From an uncultured Clostridiaceae bacterium (lineage in GTDB: Bacteria; Bacillota; Clostridia; Lachnospirales; Lachnospiraceae), in NCBI GenBank assembly GCA_947175805.1, contig CAMWOF010000015.1, positions 1 through 15,197 of the forward strand: 15,197 nt of DNA, read 5' to 3'. Shown here piece after piece: positions 1 through 6,165 of this stretch (position 1 is the stretch's first letter; each line of letters starts with the position of its first letter). A model generated the notes under the pieces. That model did not search any database. It was not told where the DNA came from and saw only the letters and a list, made by a program, of their open reading frames with translations. The translations under genes were made by a program, and so were the position numbers.

Positions 1-2
1 CG

Positions 3-428
3 CTGGAAGAAGCTCTCTGCTTTGGATGGATTGACGGACAGATGCAAAGCATTGACGATAAAACTTATAAGAAATATTTTTCTATGCGCAGGGAGAATAG
101 TAAGTGGTCAGAGAAAAATAAGGCATTGGTTCAAAAGCTTGAAGAACGGGGGCTTATGACTGATTTCGGCAGAAAGAAAATAGAGGAAGCGAAAAAGAAC
201 GGTCAGTGGGACGCTCCAAAACCCATGGAGATTACAGAGGAACAAATTGCTTACTTATCCGCATTGCTGGAAGAGTATGAGCCTGCCTTCACAAATTTTA
301 GGGCTATGTCCTTATCAGTAAAGAAAACTTACACACGAGCGTATTTTGATGCAAAGACAGATGCCGGACGGGAAAAGCGAATTGCCTGGATGGTGGATAG
401 GCTCAATAAAAATCTAAAACCTATGTAA
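3..428 (+). CDS. YdeI/OmpD-associated family protein, 5' end cut by window
   Basis: The frame is open from the first complete codon at the window edge, so the ATG at 42 is an internal methionine and the true start lies upstream. The visible part begins LEEALCFGWIDGQ, followed by a basic stretch (KKYFSMRRENSKWSEKN) and a helical lysine- and arginine-rich C-terminal half. The FGWIDG motif followed by a RR..SxWS segment is the hallmark I recall for YdeI/OmpD-associated proteins, a small cytosolic family linked in some species to bacteriocin or peptide tolerance, with no firmly established reaction. The C-terminal helical part (around KRIAWMVDRLNKN) fits that family. About 141 codons are present of a family usually near 190 residues. 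No promoter is visible because the start lies outside the window. Confidence 0.8.
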   Translation: MEEALCFGWIDGQMQSIDDKTYKKYFSMRRENSKWSEKNKALVQKLEERGLMTDFGRKKIEEAKKNGQWDAPKPMEITEEQIAYLSALLEEYEPAFTNFRAMSLSVKKTYTRAYFDAKTDAGREKRIAWMVDRLNKNLKPM

Positions 429-489
429 CTGTTATGTGCGTGTAATCGGCATAGATACACTTACAAGAAACATTAAGATAGAGGTAGTT

Positions 490-618
490 ATGAAATTTAT
501 ATTGGATACAAATTATTCAGAACAGGAGTTAAAATTATTAAAGAACATAGCTGTGAAATGAATTTATCATTTTTCAAGCTATTATGACAGCCTAGAATCG
601 TTAGAACAAGGACTGTAA
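490..618 (+). pseudogene. Small gene broken by an in-frame TGA
   Basis: An ATG at 490 follows a plausible ribosome binding site (GAGGTAG, 481-487) and reads 23 codons (MKFILDTNYSEQELKLLKN and four more) to a TGA at 559-561. The same frame then continues through 18 more sense codons (IYHFSSYYDSLESLEQGL) to TAA at 616-618, and a good terminator follows at 645. The simplest reading is a short gene with a nonsense mutation, or one cut down by deletion. I do not recognise the family. It could also simply be a 23-residue peptide. Nothing after the TGA looks like a bacterial SECIS hairpin, so selenocysteine is unlikely. Confidence 0.35.
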
Positions 619-644
619 AAAATCTTGATTAAATTTATATAATT

Positions 645-677
645 AGGCAGAGCGGGAAACTGCTCTGTCTTTGTTTT
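645..677 (+). terminator. Rho-independent terminator
   Basis: A 9-bp stem pairs AGGCAGAGC (645-653) with GCTCTGTCT (662-670), with one G-U pair, around an 8-base loop and followed by TTGTTTT. It ends the YdeI-like and broken small gene unit and separates it from the cupin operon. Confidence 0.75.
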
Positions 678-712
678 ATAGAAATATTTTCATGGTGAAG
701 AAAAGGGTAGTG

Positions 713-721
713 TGTTATACT
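713..721 (+). promoter_or_regulatory. Extended -10 promoter for the cupin/GNAT run
   Basis: TGTTATACT is an extended -10 (TG-N-TATACT). The -35 position near 693-698 (TGGTGA) is poor, which is common for extended -10 promoters. It lies between the terminator at 645-677 and the cupin start at 815, giving an untranslated leader of roughly 85 bases. Apart from this promoter and the upstream terminator, the 562-814 gap holds only the tail of the broken small gene and no other gene. Confidence 0.45.
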
Positions 722-814
722 GAGGCTGATGGAAAAATAGACAGCAAAAACAATACATTTCAGATTTACGGAAGGCGCTATCTTAAAGAATAAAAATGAT
801 GAGGAGATGTTGCT

Positions 815-1144
815 ATGAGTGGAATGAAAAATATCAGCAAAGCAGAGGTAATGGTTTTAAAGGAACAGGTAGCTTATCAGCAGGGGCAGGTTGTAAGTAA
901 AACGCTGGCACAAAATGAGCATTTAAGTGTGACACTGTTTTCCTTTGATAAGGGAGAAGAAATCAGTACCCACGAGTCTGGTGGGGATGCGTTTGTTACC
1001 TGTTTGGATGGTGTTGGTAAAATCACCATTGATGGAATAAGCTACGAGCTGCATGAGGGAGAATCTATTGTGATGCCTGCAAAGCATCCTCACGCAGTAT
1101 TTGGGCAGGAGCAGTTTAAAATGTTGCTGGTAGTAGTGTTTTGA
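815..1144 (+). CDS. Single-domain cupin protein
   Basis: This 109-residue protein is one small beta-barrel cupin. The first cupin motif region reads GEEISTHESGGDAFVTCLDG (47-66), with H53 as a probable metal ligand. The second reads GESIVMPAKHPHAV (82-95), with H91 or H93 as the remaining ligand. Stand-alone cupins of this size often bind a divalent metal or a small ligand and include dioxygenase-like and sensor proteins, but no substrate can be read from the sequence. The start has GAGGAGATG upstream and no better in-frame alternative. It is the first gene of a tightly packed run, and the next gene begins 15 bases downstream, so the two are probably co-transcribed. The length is normal for the family and no damage is visible. 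Confidence 0.85.
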   Translation: MSGMKNISKAEVMVLKEQVAYQQGQVVSKTLAQNEHLSVTLFSFDKGEEISTHESGGDAFVTCLDGVGKITIDGISYELHEGESIVMPAKHPHAVFGQEQFKMLLVVVF

Positions 1145-1159
1145 TAGGGGGATGTTTTT

Positions 1160-1576
1160 ATGAAAAATCCAGAAGAAACTGTAGGAAAAATGATTGATAA
1201 ATCCAAAACAAGCTTTATTGCATATGTAGATGCCGAGGGTTTTCCCATTACGAAGGCTATGTTAAAACCAAGAGAAAGAGAAGGTATTAAAATATTTTGG
1301 TTTTCAACCAATACATCTTCTAACAAGGTAAAATGTTTCAAGAAGAATAACAAGGCAAGTATCTATTTTATAGATAAAAGATTCTTTCGTGGTGTCAGTC
1401 TGGTTGGGACGATAGAAGTATTGGAAACACCGGAAGCAAAAGAAAGAATATGGCAGGTGGGTGACACCATGTATTATAAAGAGGGTGTAACGGACCCGGA
1501 TTATTGTGTATTGAAATTTACGGCAACAAAAGGGAGATATTACAGTAATTTTAAGTCTGTGGATTTTGAAATTTAA
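1160..1576 (+). CDS. Pyridoxamine 5'-phosphate oxidase-like FMN-binding split-barrel protein
   Basis: This 138-residue protein has the PNPOx-like split-barrel layout. It starts with an amphipathic helix (EETVGKMIDKSKTSFIAYVD), then a strand pair around GFPITKAMLKPRE. The segment IFWFSTNTSSNKVKCFKKNNKASIYF is the usual phosphate-contacting T-x-x-S/NK region. It continues with GVSLVGTIEVLETPEAKERIW and ends in VLKFTATKGRYYSNFKS. Members bind FMN or related flavins and act on varied substrates, and the short general-stress-protein-like forms have no firmly assigned reaction. The AGGGGG ribosome binding site lies 15 bases after the cupin stop, so it is probably in the same operon. The length matches the short subgroup and it appears intact. 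Confidence 0.85.
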   Translation: MKNPEETVGKMIDKSKTSFIAYVDAEGFPITKAMLKPREREGIKIFWFSTNTSSNKVKCFKKNNKASIYFIDKRFFRGVSLVGTIEVLETPEAKERIWQVGDTMYYKEGVTDPDYCVLKFTATKGRYYSNFKSVDFEI

Positions 1577-1646
1577 AAAGCATGCATAAATAATTTGAAA
1601 TCTAAAGACTACGAGTATATGGGATATGAAAATAGGAGAACAGGAA

Positions 1647-2081
1647 ATGATTCGTGAAATAACAGAGAATGATTTTATTGGGTTAATGTCATTATATACG
1701 CAGTTACATAACAATCCCATGCCGGAGCAGACAGAGGATTTGATGATGTTATGGAAAAGGATTTTGGACGATAAAGATCATCATATAATCGTAGCAGAAG
1801 AGGACGGGATAATTGTTTCTTCCTGTGTTTGCGTGATTATTCCCAATCTGACACATAATCAGCAGCCCTACGCCTTTGTGGAAAATGTTATCACAGATGC
1901 AAAATACAGGCACAAGGGGTTCGCAACAGCCTGTTTGGAGTATGCTAAGGAAATTGCACTTAAGGAGCATTGCTATAAATTGATGCTTCTAACGGGTTCA
2001 AAGGAGGAAAGTACTTTGCATTTTTATCGGAATGCGGGCTATAACAGTGAGGATAAGACAGCGTTTATACAATGGATTTAA
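1647..2081 (+). CDS. GNAT family N-acetyltransferase (first of five)
   Basis: This 144-residue single GNAT domain transfers the acetyl group of acetyl-CoA to an unknown amine. The start at 1647 (MIREITENDF) is preferred over an in-frame ATG at 1626 because AGGAG (1634-1638) sits 8 bases ahead of it, and GNATs typically begin with such an IRxxxxxD strand. Motif A, the pyrophosphate-binding loop, is YRHKGFATACLEYA (RHKGFA, residues 88-93), preceded by the strand FVENVITDAKY. Motif B is HFYRNAGY (125-132). The 70-base gap after the flavoprotein gene carries no terminator, so read-through is likely. Sequence alone does not give a substrate. Confidence 0.88.
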   Translation: MIREITENDFIGLMSLYTQLHNNPMPEQTEDLMMLWKRILDDKDHHIIVAEEDGIIVSSCVCVIIPNLTHNQQPYAFVENVITDAKYRHKGFATACLEYAKEIALKEHCYKLMLLTGSKEESTLHFYRNAGYNSEDKTAFIQWI

Positions 2082-2127
2082 GCATTTGTGAAGGCTGGAT
2101 GGAAGTGTGGAATAGAGGAGGAAATAC

Positions 2128-2181
2128 ATGTCAGAATTAACAGAAATGATGAATATTGGGAAGGAAATGGCAAAGAAATAG
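2128..2181 (+). pseudogene. 17-codon stump resembling the start of a TfoX C-terminal-domain gene
   Basis: A strong ribosome binding site (GAGGAGG, 2115-2121) precedes an ATG whose frame reads MSELTEMMNIGKEMAKK and then stops at a TAG. The pattern MSELTxxxNIGKxxxxK is how I recall short Firmicutes TfoX C-terminal-domain proteins beginning, with a helix-hairpin-helix at NIGK. The TAG merges directly into the ribosome binding site of the next GNAT. It is probably the leftover 5' end of a deleted gene, although a translated leader peptide coupling into the GNAT is possible. The family call rests on 17 residues only. Confidence 0.4.
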
Positions 2182-2194
2182 AGGAGTTATACAT

Positions 2195-2656
2195 ATGGAT
2201 TTGACATATATAAAAGCAACAATAGAAGATATTGATATTTTAACAAAATCAAGACTGGAAGTGCTGAGAGCAGCTAATGGATTAACTGAGGATGTGGATA
2301 TGTCTGAAGTGGAAAAGGAATCCTATGAATACTATAAAGATTCGTTATCGAATGGAACGCATACCGCATATCTCGTATTTGATGGAAATGAATTTGTCGG
2401 TGCAGGAGGCGTGAGTTATTTCAGAGTGATGCCCACCTATCACAATCCCAGCGGAAATAAAGCATATATTATGAATATGTATACAAAACCGGAGTATCGT
2501 AGATTAGGTATTGCCTATAAAACACTAGAGCTTTTGGTTGCCGATGCAAGACAGAAGGGTGTCACAGCAATTTCCCTTGAGGCGACCAAGATGGGAAGAC
2601 CGCTATACGAGAAATTTGGATTTGTGGACATGCATAATGAGATGGAATTGCCATAG
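2195..2656 (+). CDS. GNAT family N-acetyltransferase (second)
   Basis: This 153-residue acetyltransferase has a standard GNAT fold. The start at 2195 (MDLTYIKATIEDID) is chosen because GAGGAG (2181-2186) precedes it at good spacing. An in-frame ATG at 2156 lies inside the stump upstream and would add 13 atypical residues. The central strands read AYLVFDGNEFVGAGGVSYF. The acetyl-CoA loop is YRRLGIAYKTLELLV (RRLGIA, 102-107) and motif B is LYEKFGF (137-143). The N-terminal LTKSRLEVLRAANGL helix and long acidic insert resemble acetyltransferases related to streptothricin or aminoglycoside modifiers in general shape only, so the substrate is unknown. A 69-base gap with no terminator leads to the next gene. 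Confidence 0.88.
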   Translation: MDLTYIKATIEDIDILTKSRLEVLRAANGLTEDVDMSEVEKESYEYYKDSLSNGTHTAYLVFDGNEFVGAGGVSYFRVMPTYHNPSGNKAYIMNMYTKPEYRRLGIAYKTLELLVADARQKGVTAISLEATKMGRPLYEKFGFVDMHNEMELP

Positions 2657-2725
2657 AAAGCAGGGGCTTCGGTTGGGAAGTATATGGCAGGGTAAAGTGG
2701 ATTACAAAGAGACGGGAGAGAGTAA

Positions 2726-3505
2726 ATGATATATGAAATGCATGAGAGGAAAAATGCAGAGGGTATTTTTGCCGGCTGGAATGAGACAATCATCTGGGCA
2801 TGCCTGCAAGGTGTAATGGGGCATGTTTATGCAGATCATATAGAAAATCCCTCTTCGGCGATGGCAATATTAGGTGATTTTTGTTTTTTTGCGGGAAAGC
2901 CTTCTGAGGAGCTAGTGGCTTTTAAACCGGCGTGGTGCAGGCAGAATTTCATCATTGCTGTCGGTCAGAACGATGCGTGGGCACAGATGATTGAAAAATA
3001 TTATGGGACAAGAGCGAAAAAAGTTGTGCGGTATGCGATGAAGAAGGAGCAGGATATTTTCGATAAAAACAAGCTGAAACGTATTGTTTCGCAGCTTCCA
3101 TCAGAATATACAATAAATATTATGGATGAGGCAAGCTATCTCGATTGCAAAAAAGAGCCATGGTGCAGGGATTTAGTATCACAATTTGCAGACTGGCAGA
3201 CGTATCAGAGCTTTGGGGTAGGTGTTGTGATTCGCAAAGGTGGTGTCATTGTCTCAGGGGCATCTTCCTACTCTGCTTATCTTGGGGGTATTGAGATTGA
3301 AATAGATACCAGGGAAGAATATCGCAGAAGGGGACTGGCTTTTATATGTGGTGCAATGCTTATACTGGCATGTCTTGACAGAGGCTTGTATCCCAGCTGG
3401 GATGCGCAGAATTTATGGTCAGTTGCGTTGGCTAAAAAACTGGGGTATCATTTGGATTATGAATATGATGCTTATGAGATTTACGGATATGGAGGTGCAG
3501 TATGA
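2726..3505 (+). CDS. Two-part GNAT acetyltransferase (GNAT_acetyltran, PF12746-like)
   Basis: At 259 residues this is longer than a single GNAT. It has an N-terminal domain (about 1-125) with WACLQGVMGHVYAD and FCFFAGKP segments, and a C-terminal GNAT domain. The C-terminal domain carries EYRRRGLAFICG (RRRGLA, 200-205) as the acetyl-CoA loop, then PSWDAQNLWSVALAKKLGY (through 241). The WDAxNxxSxxLAxKLGY ending and the N-terminal FxAGxP pattern fit the two-domain family I recall as GNAT_acetyltran, whose members include the zwittermicin A self-resistance protein ZmaR. Resistance or self-protection is therefore possible but not shown. GGGAGAG precedes the ATG. Its stop overlaps the next start as ATGA (3502-3505), so the two genes are translationally coupled. 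Confidence 0.82.
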   Translation: MIYEMHERKNAEGIFAGWNETIIWACLQGVMGHVYADHIENPSSAMAILGDFCFFAGKPSEELVAFKPAWCRQNFIIAVGQNDAWAQMIEKYYGTRAKKVVRYAMKKEQDIFDKNKLKRIVSQLPSEYTINIMDEASYLDCKKEPWCRDLVSQFADWQTYQSFGVGVVIRKGGVIVSGASSYSAYLGGIEIEIDTREEYRRRGLAFICGAMLILACLDRGLYPSWDAQNLWSVALAKKLGYHLDYEYDAYEIYGYGGAV

Positions 3506-4371
3506 TAAAAAAGACAACAGAGGAAGAACTGGATATCGTTCTTGAAATCACACATACAACCATATCAGAAATATATTCCCACTACTATGCGCCTGGCGTG
3601 GTTGATTTTTTCCTGGAACACCATAGCAGACAAAATGTGCTGGACGATATAAAAAATGGCATTGTATATTTGTTGAAGGTGGATGGTTGTCTAGTGGGAA
3701 CGATAACAATCAAAGAGAATGCAATAAACCGATTGTTTGTTCTTCCTAAGTATCAGTCGCATGGATATGGCAGCAGGCTCATGGATTTTGCTGAAAGTTT
3801 GATTGCAGAGAATTTCAGTCAGATACATATAGATTCTTCACTGGCGGCGAAGGAGCTGTATTTGAAACGGGGATATAAGGAGAAAAGAACGTGTAAAATA
3901 ACAGCGGAGAATGGGGATGTTTTGGTGTATGATGAGATGGAAAAGCAGGTTGTCCGGCAGCGTAAGGAGATAATAAAGGAGGCTCATATGAAAATTGAAC
4001 ATGTGGCAATGTATGTAAATGATTTGGAAGCGGCAAGGGCTTTTTTTATAAAATACTTAGGAGCTGTATCTAACGATGGATATCATAATAAGACAACGAA
4101 TTTTCGTTCTTACTTTTTAACCTTTGACGATGGGGCAAGATTAGAGATTATGCACAAGCCGTCAATGGAGGATGCCGAAAAGACACTAACGAGAACAGGG
4201 TATATTCACATAGCATTTAGTGTGGGCAGTAAAGAAAAGGTAGATGAAATTACCGAGGTTCTCAAAGGAGATGGTTATGAGGTGGTCAGCGGGCCCCGTA
4301 CAACAGGAGACGGATATTACGAAAGCTGCATTGTGGGGATTGAGGGAAACCAGATAGAGATAACGGTATAG
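3502..4371 (+). CDS. GNAT acetyltransferase fused in frame to a VOC (glyoxalase-fold) domain
   Basis: This single open frame encodes two domains. Residues 1 to about 147 are a GNAT, with the acetyl-CoA loop YQSHGYGSRLMDFAE (QSHGYG, 85-90) and ELYLKRGY (118-125). A charged linker (about 148-162) leads to a VOC domain from M163 to 289. The VOC half has the four expected metal-ligand positions: H167 (IEHVAMYV), E215 (ARLEIM), H236 (YIHIAFSV) and E286 (QIEITV), the pattern of metal-binding glyoxalase and fosfomycin-resistance relatives. It overlaps the preceding GNAT gene by 4 bases. The VOC half has its own strong ribosome binding site and ATG inside the gene, so it may also be made alone. The linker shows no similarity to either family and looks like former intergenic sequence now translated. 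Substrates are unknown. Confidence 0.85.
   Translation: MIKKTTEEELDIVLEITHTTISEIYSHYYAPGVVDFFLEHHSRQNVLDDIKNGIVYLLKVDGCLVGTITIKENAINRLFVLPKYQSHGYGSRLMDFAESLIAENFSQIHIDSSLAAKELYLKRGYKEKRTCKITAENGDVLVYDEMEKQVVRQRKEIIKEAHMKIEHVAMYVNDLEAARAFFIKYLGAVSNDGYHNKTTNFRSYFLTFDDGARLEIMHKPSMEDAEKTLTRTGYIHIAFSVGSKEKVDEITEVLKGDGYEVVSGPRTTGDGYYESCIVGIEGNQIEITV
3975..3990 (+). promoter_or_regulatory. Internal ribosome binding site and start of the VOC domain
   Basis: AAAGGAGG (3975-3982) lies 5 bases before an in-frame ATG at 3988, which begins MKIEHVAMYVNDLE, the natural N-terminus of a VOC protein. This is among the strongest Shine-Dalgarno sequences in the window, yet it lies within the GNAT-VOC reading frame. 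It suggests the VOC was a separate gene and may still be translated as a 127-residue protein (3988-4371). Confidence 0.7.
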
Positions 4372-4399
4372 TAGAAGAATAGAGGAATAGGAGGTAACC

Positions 4400-4804
4400 A
4401 TGGAGCTTACATATAAATATGATAAAAGCTATACAGAAGATGATTTAGAGCAGTTGTTTTTATCTGTGGATTGGCTGTCGGGGAAATATCCGGTAAGGTT
4501 AAAAAAGGCATTAGATAACTGCGAAACGGTAATCACTGCATGGAAGGACGACAGGCTGATTGGGTTAGTTAATGCGATAGACGATGGGGAATTGACGGCC
4601 TATGTCCATTATTTGTGTGTCAATCCCGAATATCAGGGCATTGGAATCGGTGGTGAACTGCTTCATCGGGTGAAAGAGAAATACAAGGATTATTTGTATA
4701 TTATTCTGATTGCTGAAAATGAAGGATTGATTAGATATTATCAGAAAAATGGTTTTGAACATTTAGACGGAAGGTATGTACTTGAGGTGCAGACAATGTC
4801 ATAA
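4400..4804 (+). CDS. GNAT family N-acetyltransferase (short type)
   Basis: This 134-residue acetyltransferase begins after a strong AGGAGG at 4390-4395. It opens with a short acidic helix region (YTEDDLEQLFLSVDWLSGKYP), the WxSGxYP pattern of compact GNATs. The acetyl-CoA strand and loop read YVHYLCVNPEYQGIGIGGELL (QGIGIG, 79-84). The motif B region is LIRYYQKNGFE (110-120). The two neighbouring GNAT genes have different N-termini and loops, so these are not recent duplicates of one another. The 28-base gap from the VOC stop has no terminator, so the gene probably belongs to the same transcript. The substrate is not deducible. Confidence 0.87.
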   Translation: MELTYKYDKSYTEDDLEQLFLSVDWLSGKYPVRLKKALDNCETVITAWKDDRLIGLVNAIDDGELTAYVHYLCVNPEYQGIGIGGELLHRVKEKYKDYLYIILIAENEGLIRYYQKNGFEHLDGRYVLEVQTMS

Positions 4805-4841
4805 TCAGATGCAGGGAGACTGACGAGAGGAGAGAATCATA

Positions 4842-5225
4842 ATGCAGGAACAAGACTATGTCATGCGGCTGATTAGGGAAATGGTCAGAACCATACTAAA
4901 ATTGATTTTTGATATAGATATGGATTCACCAGCAGAAGAAATGTTATCAGAGACAAAATATGGAGAGGTCCTGAAGGAGCTATTGCATATGGTGGATAGT
5001 GGAAATATCAACGAGGCGGAAGACGAGTTATTTGATTTATCAGAGGATGATGAAAAGTACAAGCTTGAGACGGCGTTGCTATTTTATGCCCACTTAAATA
5101 AAAAAGATGATGACTTTCTTGAGAAAAACAATTTCAGCAGAGAGGAAATCGTAATGGGGTTAAAGACAATCATATCCGATTACGGATTGGGAGATATTGC
5201 GGAAGCATTTTTATCGGAGATGTAA
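4842..5225 (+). CDS. DUF6483-like acidic helical protein
   Basis: This 127-residue, strongly acidic, probably all-helical protein opens with QDYVMRLIREMVRTILKLIF. That segment is the feature by which I recall the uncharacterised DUF6483 family of Clostridia; the assignment is from memory and unverified. The middle (KELLHMVDSGNINEAEDELFD) looks like a TPR-style helix pair, and the C-terminal half is two more helices ending DIAEAFLSEM. No enzymatic motif or membrane segment is visible. GAGAGGAG precedes the start, 37 bases after the preceding GNAT stop, so it is the likely last gene of the run that starts at the cupin. No clear terminator follows it before the next promoter at 5298. Its role is unknown. 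Confidence 0.75.
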   Translation: MQEQDYVMRLIREMVRTILKLIFDIDMDSPAEEMLSETKYGEVLKELLHMVDSGNINEAEDELFDLSEDDEKYKLETALLFYAHLNKKDDDFLEKNNFSREEIVMGLKTIISDYGLGDIAEAFLSEM

Positions 5226-5297
5226 TCTTTGCTGGATTATTACAGAATGGAGAATTTAAGAATAAGTTGCTTAATGTTGTGGAGATATATTGTTACA

Positions 5298-5326
5298 TTG
5301 AGAATTGAGTATAGTTATGATAAGAT
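5298..5326 (+). promoter_or_regulatory. Promoter of the MNT/HEPN pair
   Basis: TTGAGA (5298-5303), a 17-base spacer and TAAGAT (5321-5326) give a good sigma-A promoter about 45 bases upstream of the MNT start. This lets the pair be expressed independently of the GNAT run. Confidence 0.5.
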
Positions 5327-5369
5327 GATTTTGGGTTATTAATATTAACAGAAAAAGGTAGGTGATAAT

Positions 5370-5705
5370 ATGCCAAACATAATAAGAAGTATTGTATATG
5401 GATTTTCTGTACAGCTAAGAAACTTGTTAAAAAATGATTTATCAAAGATTATTTTATATGGTTCTTATGCCAGAGGTGATTTTCAACAGGATTCAGATGT
5501 TGATGTTATGATTCTGGTAAATTTGCCGGTTAAAGAGATTGAAAAAGTAGAAGAAGCTATATTTGAGTTGGCATATGACATAGAGATGGAGCATGGTATT
5601 CATATATCACCAATTATTAAAAATGAGCAGCAATTTGAGTATTGGGTAGATGCTTTGCCATTTTATCGCAATGTGAAAAAAGAGGGAGTTGAGATAAATG
5701 GATAA
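5370..5705 (+). CDS. MNT-type nucleotidyltransferase, probable antitoxin of a MNT/HEPN pair
   Basis: This 111-residue minimal nucleotidyltransferase carries GSYARGDFQQDSDVDVMI (31-48), the GSxxRGxxxxxSDxDxxV signature with D43 and D45 as metal-binding catalytic residues. In characterised MNT/HEPN modules (MntA-HepT) the nucleotidyltransferase neutralises the HEPN partner, in at least one case by adding AMP to it. The gene overlaps the HEPN gene by 8 bases in the order typical of these modules. The third acidic residue expected on a later strand is not obvious, because the strand after EHG reads IHISPIIK. Activity may therefore be altered. AGGTAGGTG lies just ahead of the ATG. Confidence 0.85.
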   Translation: MPNIIRSIVYGFSVQLRNLLKNDLSKIILYGSYARGDFQQDSDVDVMILVNLPVKEIEKVEEAIFELAYDIEMEHGIHISPIIKNEQQFEYWVDALPFYRNVKKEGVEING

Positions 5706-6096
5706 CAAAGAAAAGGATTTGTGTCATTATCGAATAGATAGTGCATTAGAAACAATGGAGACTGCAAAATGGTGTGTGGAAAGTGAGCATTATAAAGATG
5801 CAATTAATCGATGCTATTATGCTGCATTTTATGCAGTCAAAGCTGTTCTTGCATTAGAGGGAGTTGATTTTAAGCGGCATAAAGACGTGGTGGCATATTT
5901 TAATCAAAATTATATTGCAACAGACAAATTTCCTAGAGAAGTCGGCAAAAAATTGGCAAATTTACAACGTAAACGAGAAAACAGCGATTATGATGATTTC
6001 TTTATTGCTTCATTAGAAGAGACGGAGAAACAGTTGGAATCAGCAGAATATATTATTGTAGAGATCCGAAAGTATATAAAGGATAATGGTATTTGA
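5698..6096 (+). CDS. HEPN-domain protein, probable toxin partner of the MNT protein
   Basis: This 132-residue all-helical HEPN protein has the characteristic helix RCYYAAFYAVKAVLALEG (38-55), then KRHKDVVAYFNQ (59-70) and a late helix with QRKRENSDYDDFF (90-102). This matches the HEPN subgroup with an Rxxx(D/N)Y end motif rather than the Rx4-6H ribonuclease motif: no histidine follows R91 or R93 within reach. Whether it cleaves RNA is thus uncertain. The start lies inside the MNT gene (8-base overlap, AGGGAG upstream), so translation is coupled. It is probably a two-gene toxin-antitoxin or related stress module, although some pairs of this subgroup have no demonstrated toxicity. Confidence 0.82.
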   Translation: MDNKEKDLCHYRIDSALETMETAKWCVESEHYKDAINRCYYAAFYAVKAVLALEGVDFKRHKDVVAYFNQNYIATDKFPREVGKKLANLQRKRENSDYDDFFIASLEETEKQLESAEYIIVEIRKYIKDNGI

Positions 6097-6123
6097 TATA
6101 TTTTGTCTTGGCTTTTGTATATT
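6093..6123 (+). promoter_or_regulatory. Weak candidate promoter for the epimerase gene
   Basis: TTGATA (6093-6098) and TATATT (6118-6123) are separated by 19 bases, wider than ideal. It is placed here because the gene downstream appears to be its own unit ending in a terminator. Read-through from the HEPN gene is the alternative. Confidence 0.25.
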
Positions 6124-6165
6124 TCAAACCAACTGTGAAGATGACAAAGCAGGGAGGAGTAGCTT

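Noticed and set aside
490..561. In-frame TGA as a selenocysteine codon
   Set aside because: The bases right after the TGA do not form a bacterial SECIS-like hairpin, and no cysteine- or redox-type context is present.
1304..1720. 138-codon minus-strand open frame
   Set aside because: It is antisense to the flavoprotein and GNAT starts, with no ribosome binding site or recognisable domain.
429..5225. Integron-like cassette array
   Set aside because: The gaps between the small genes share no common repeat or attC-like fold, and no integrase is seen.
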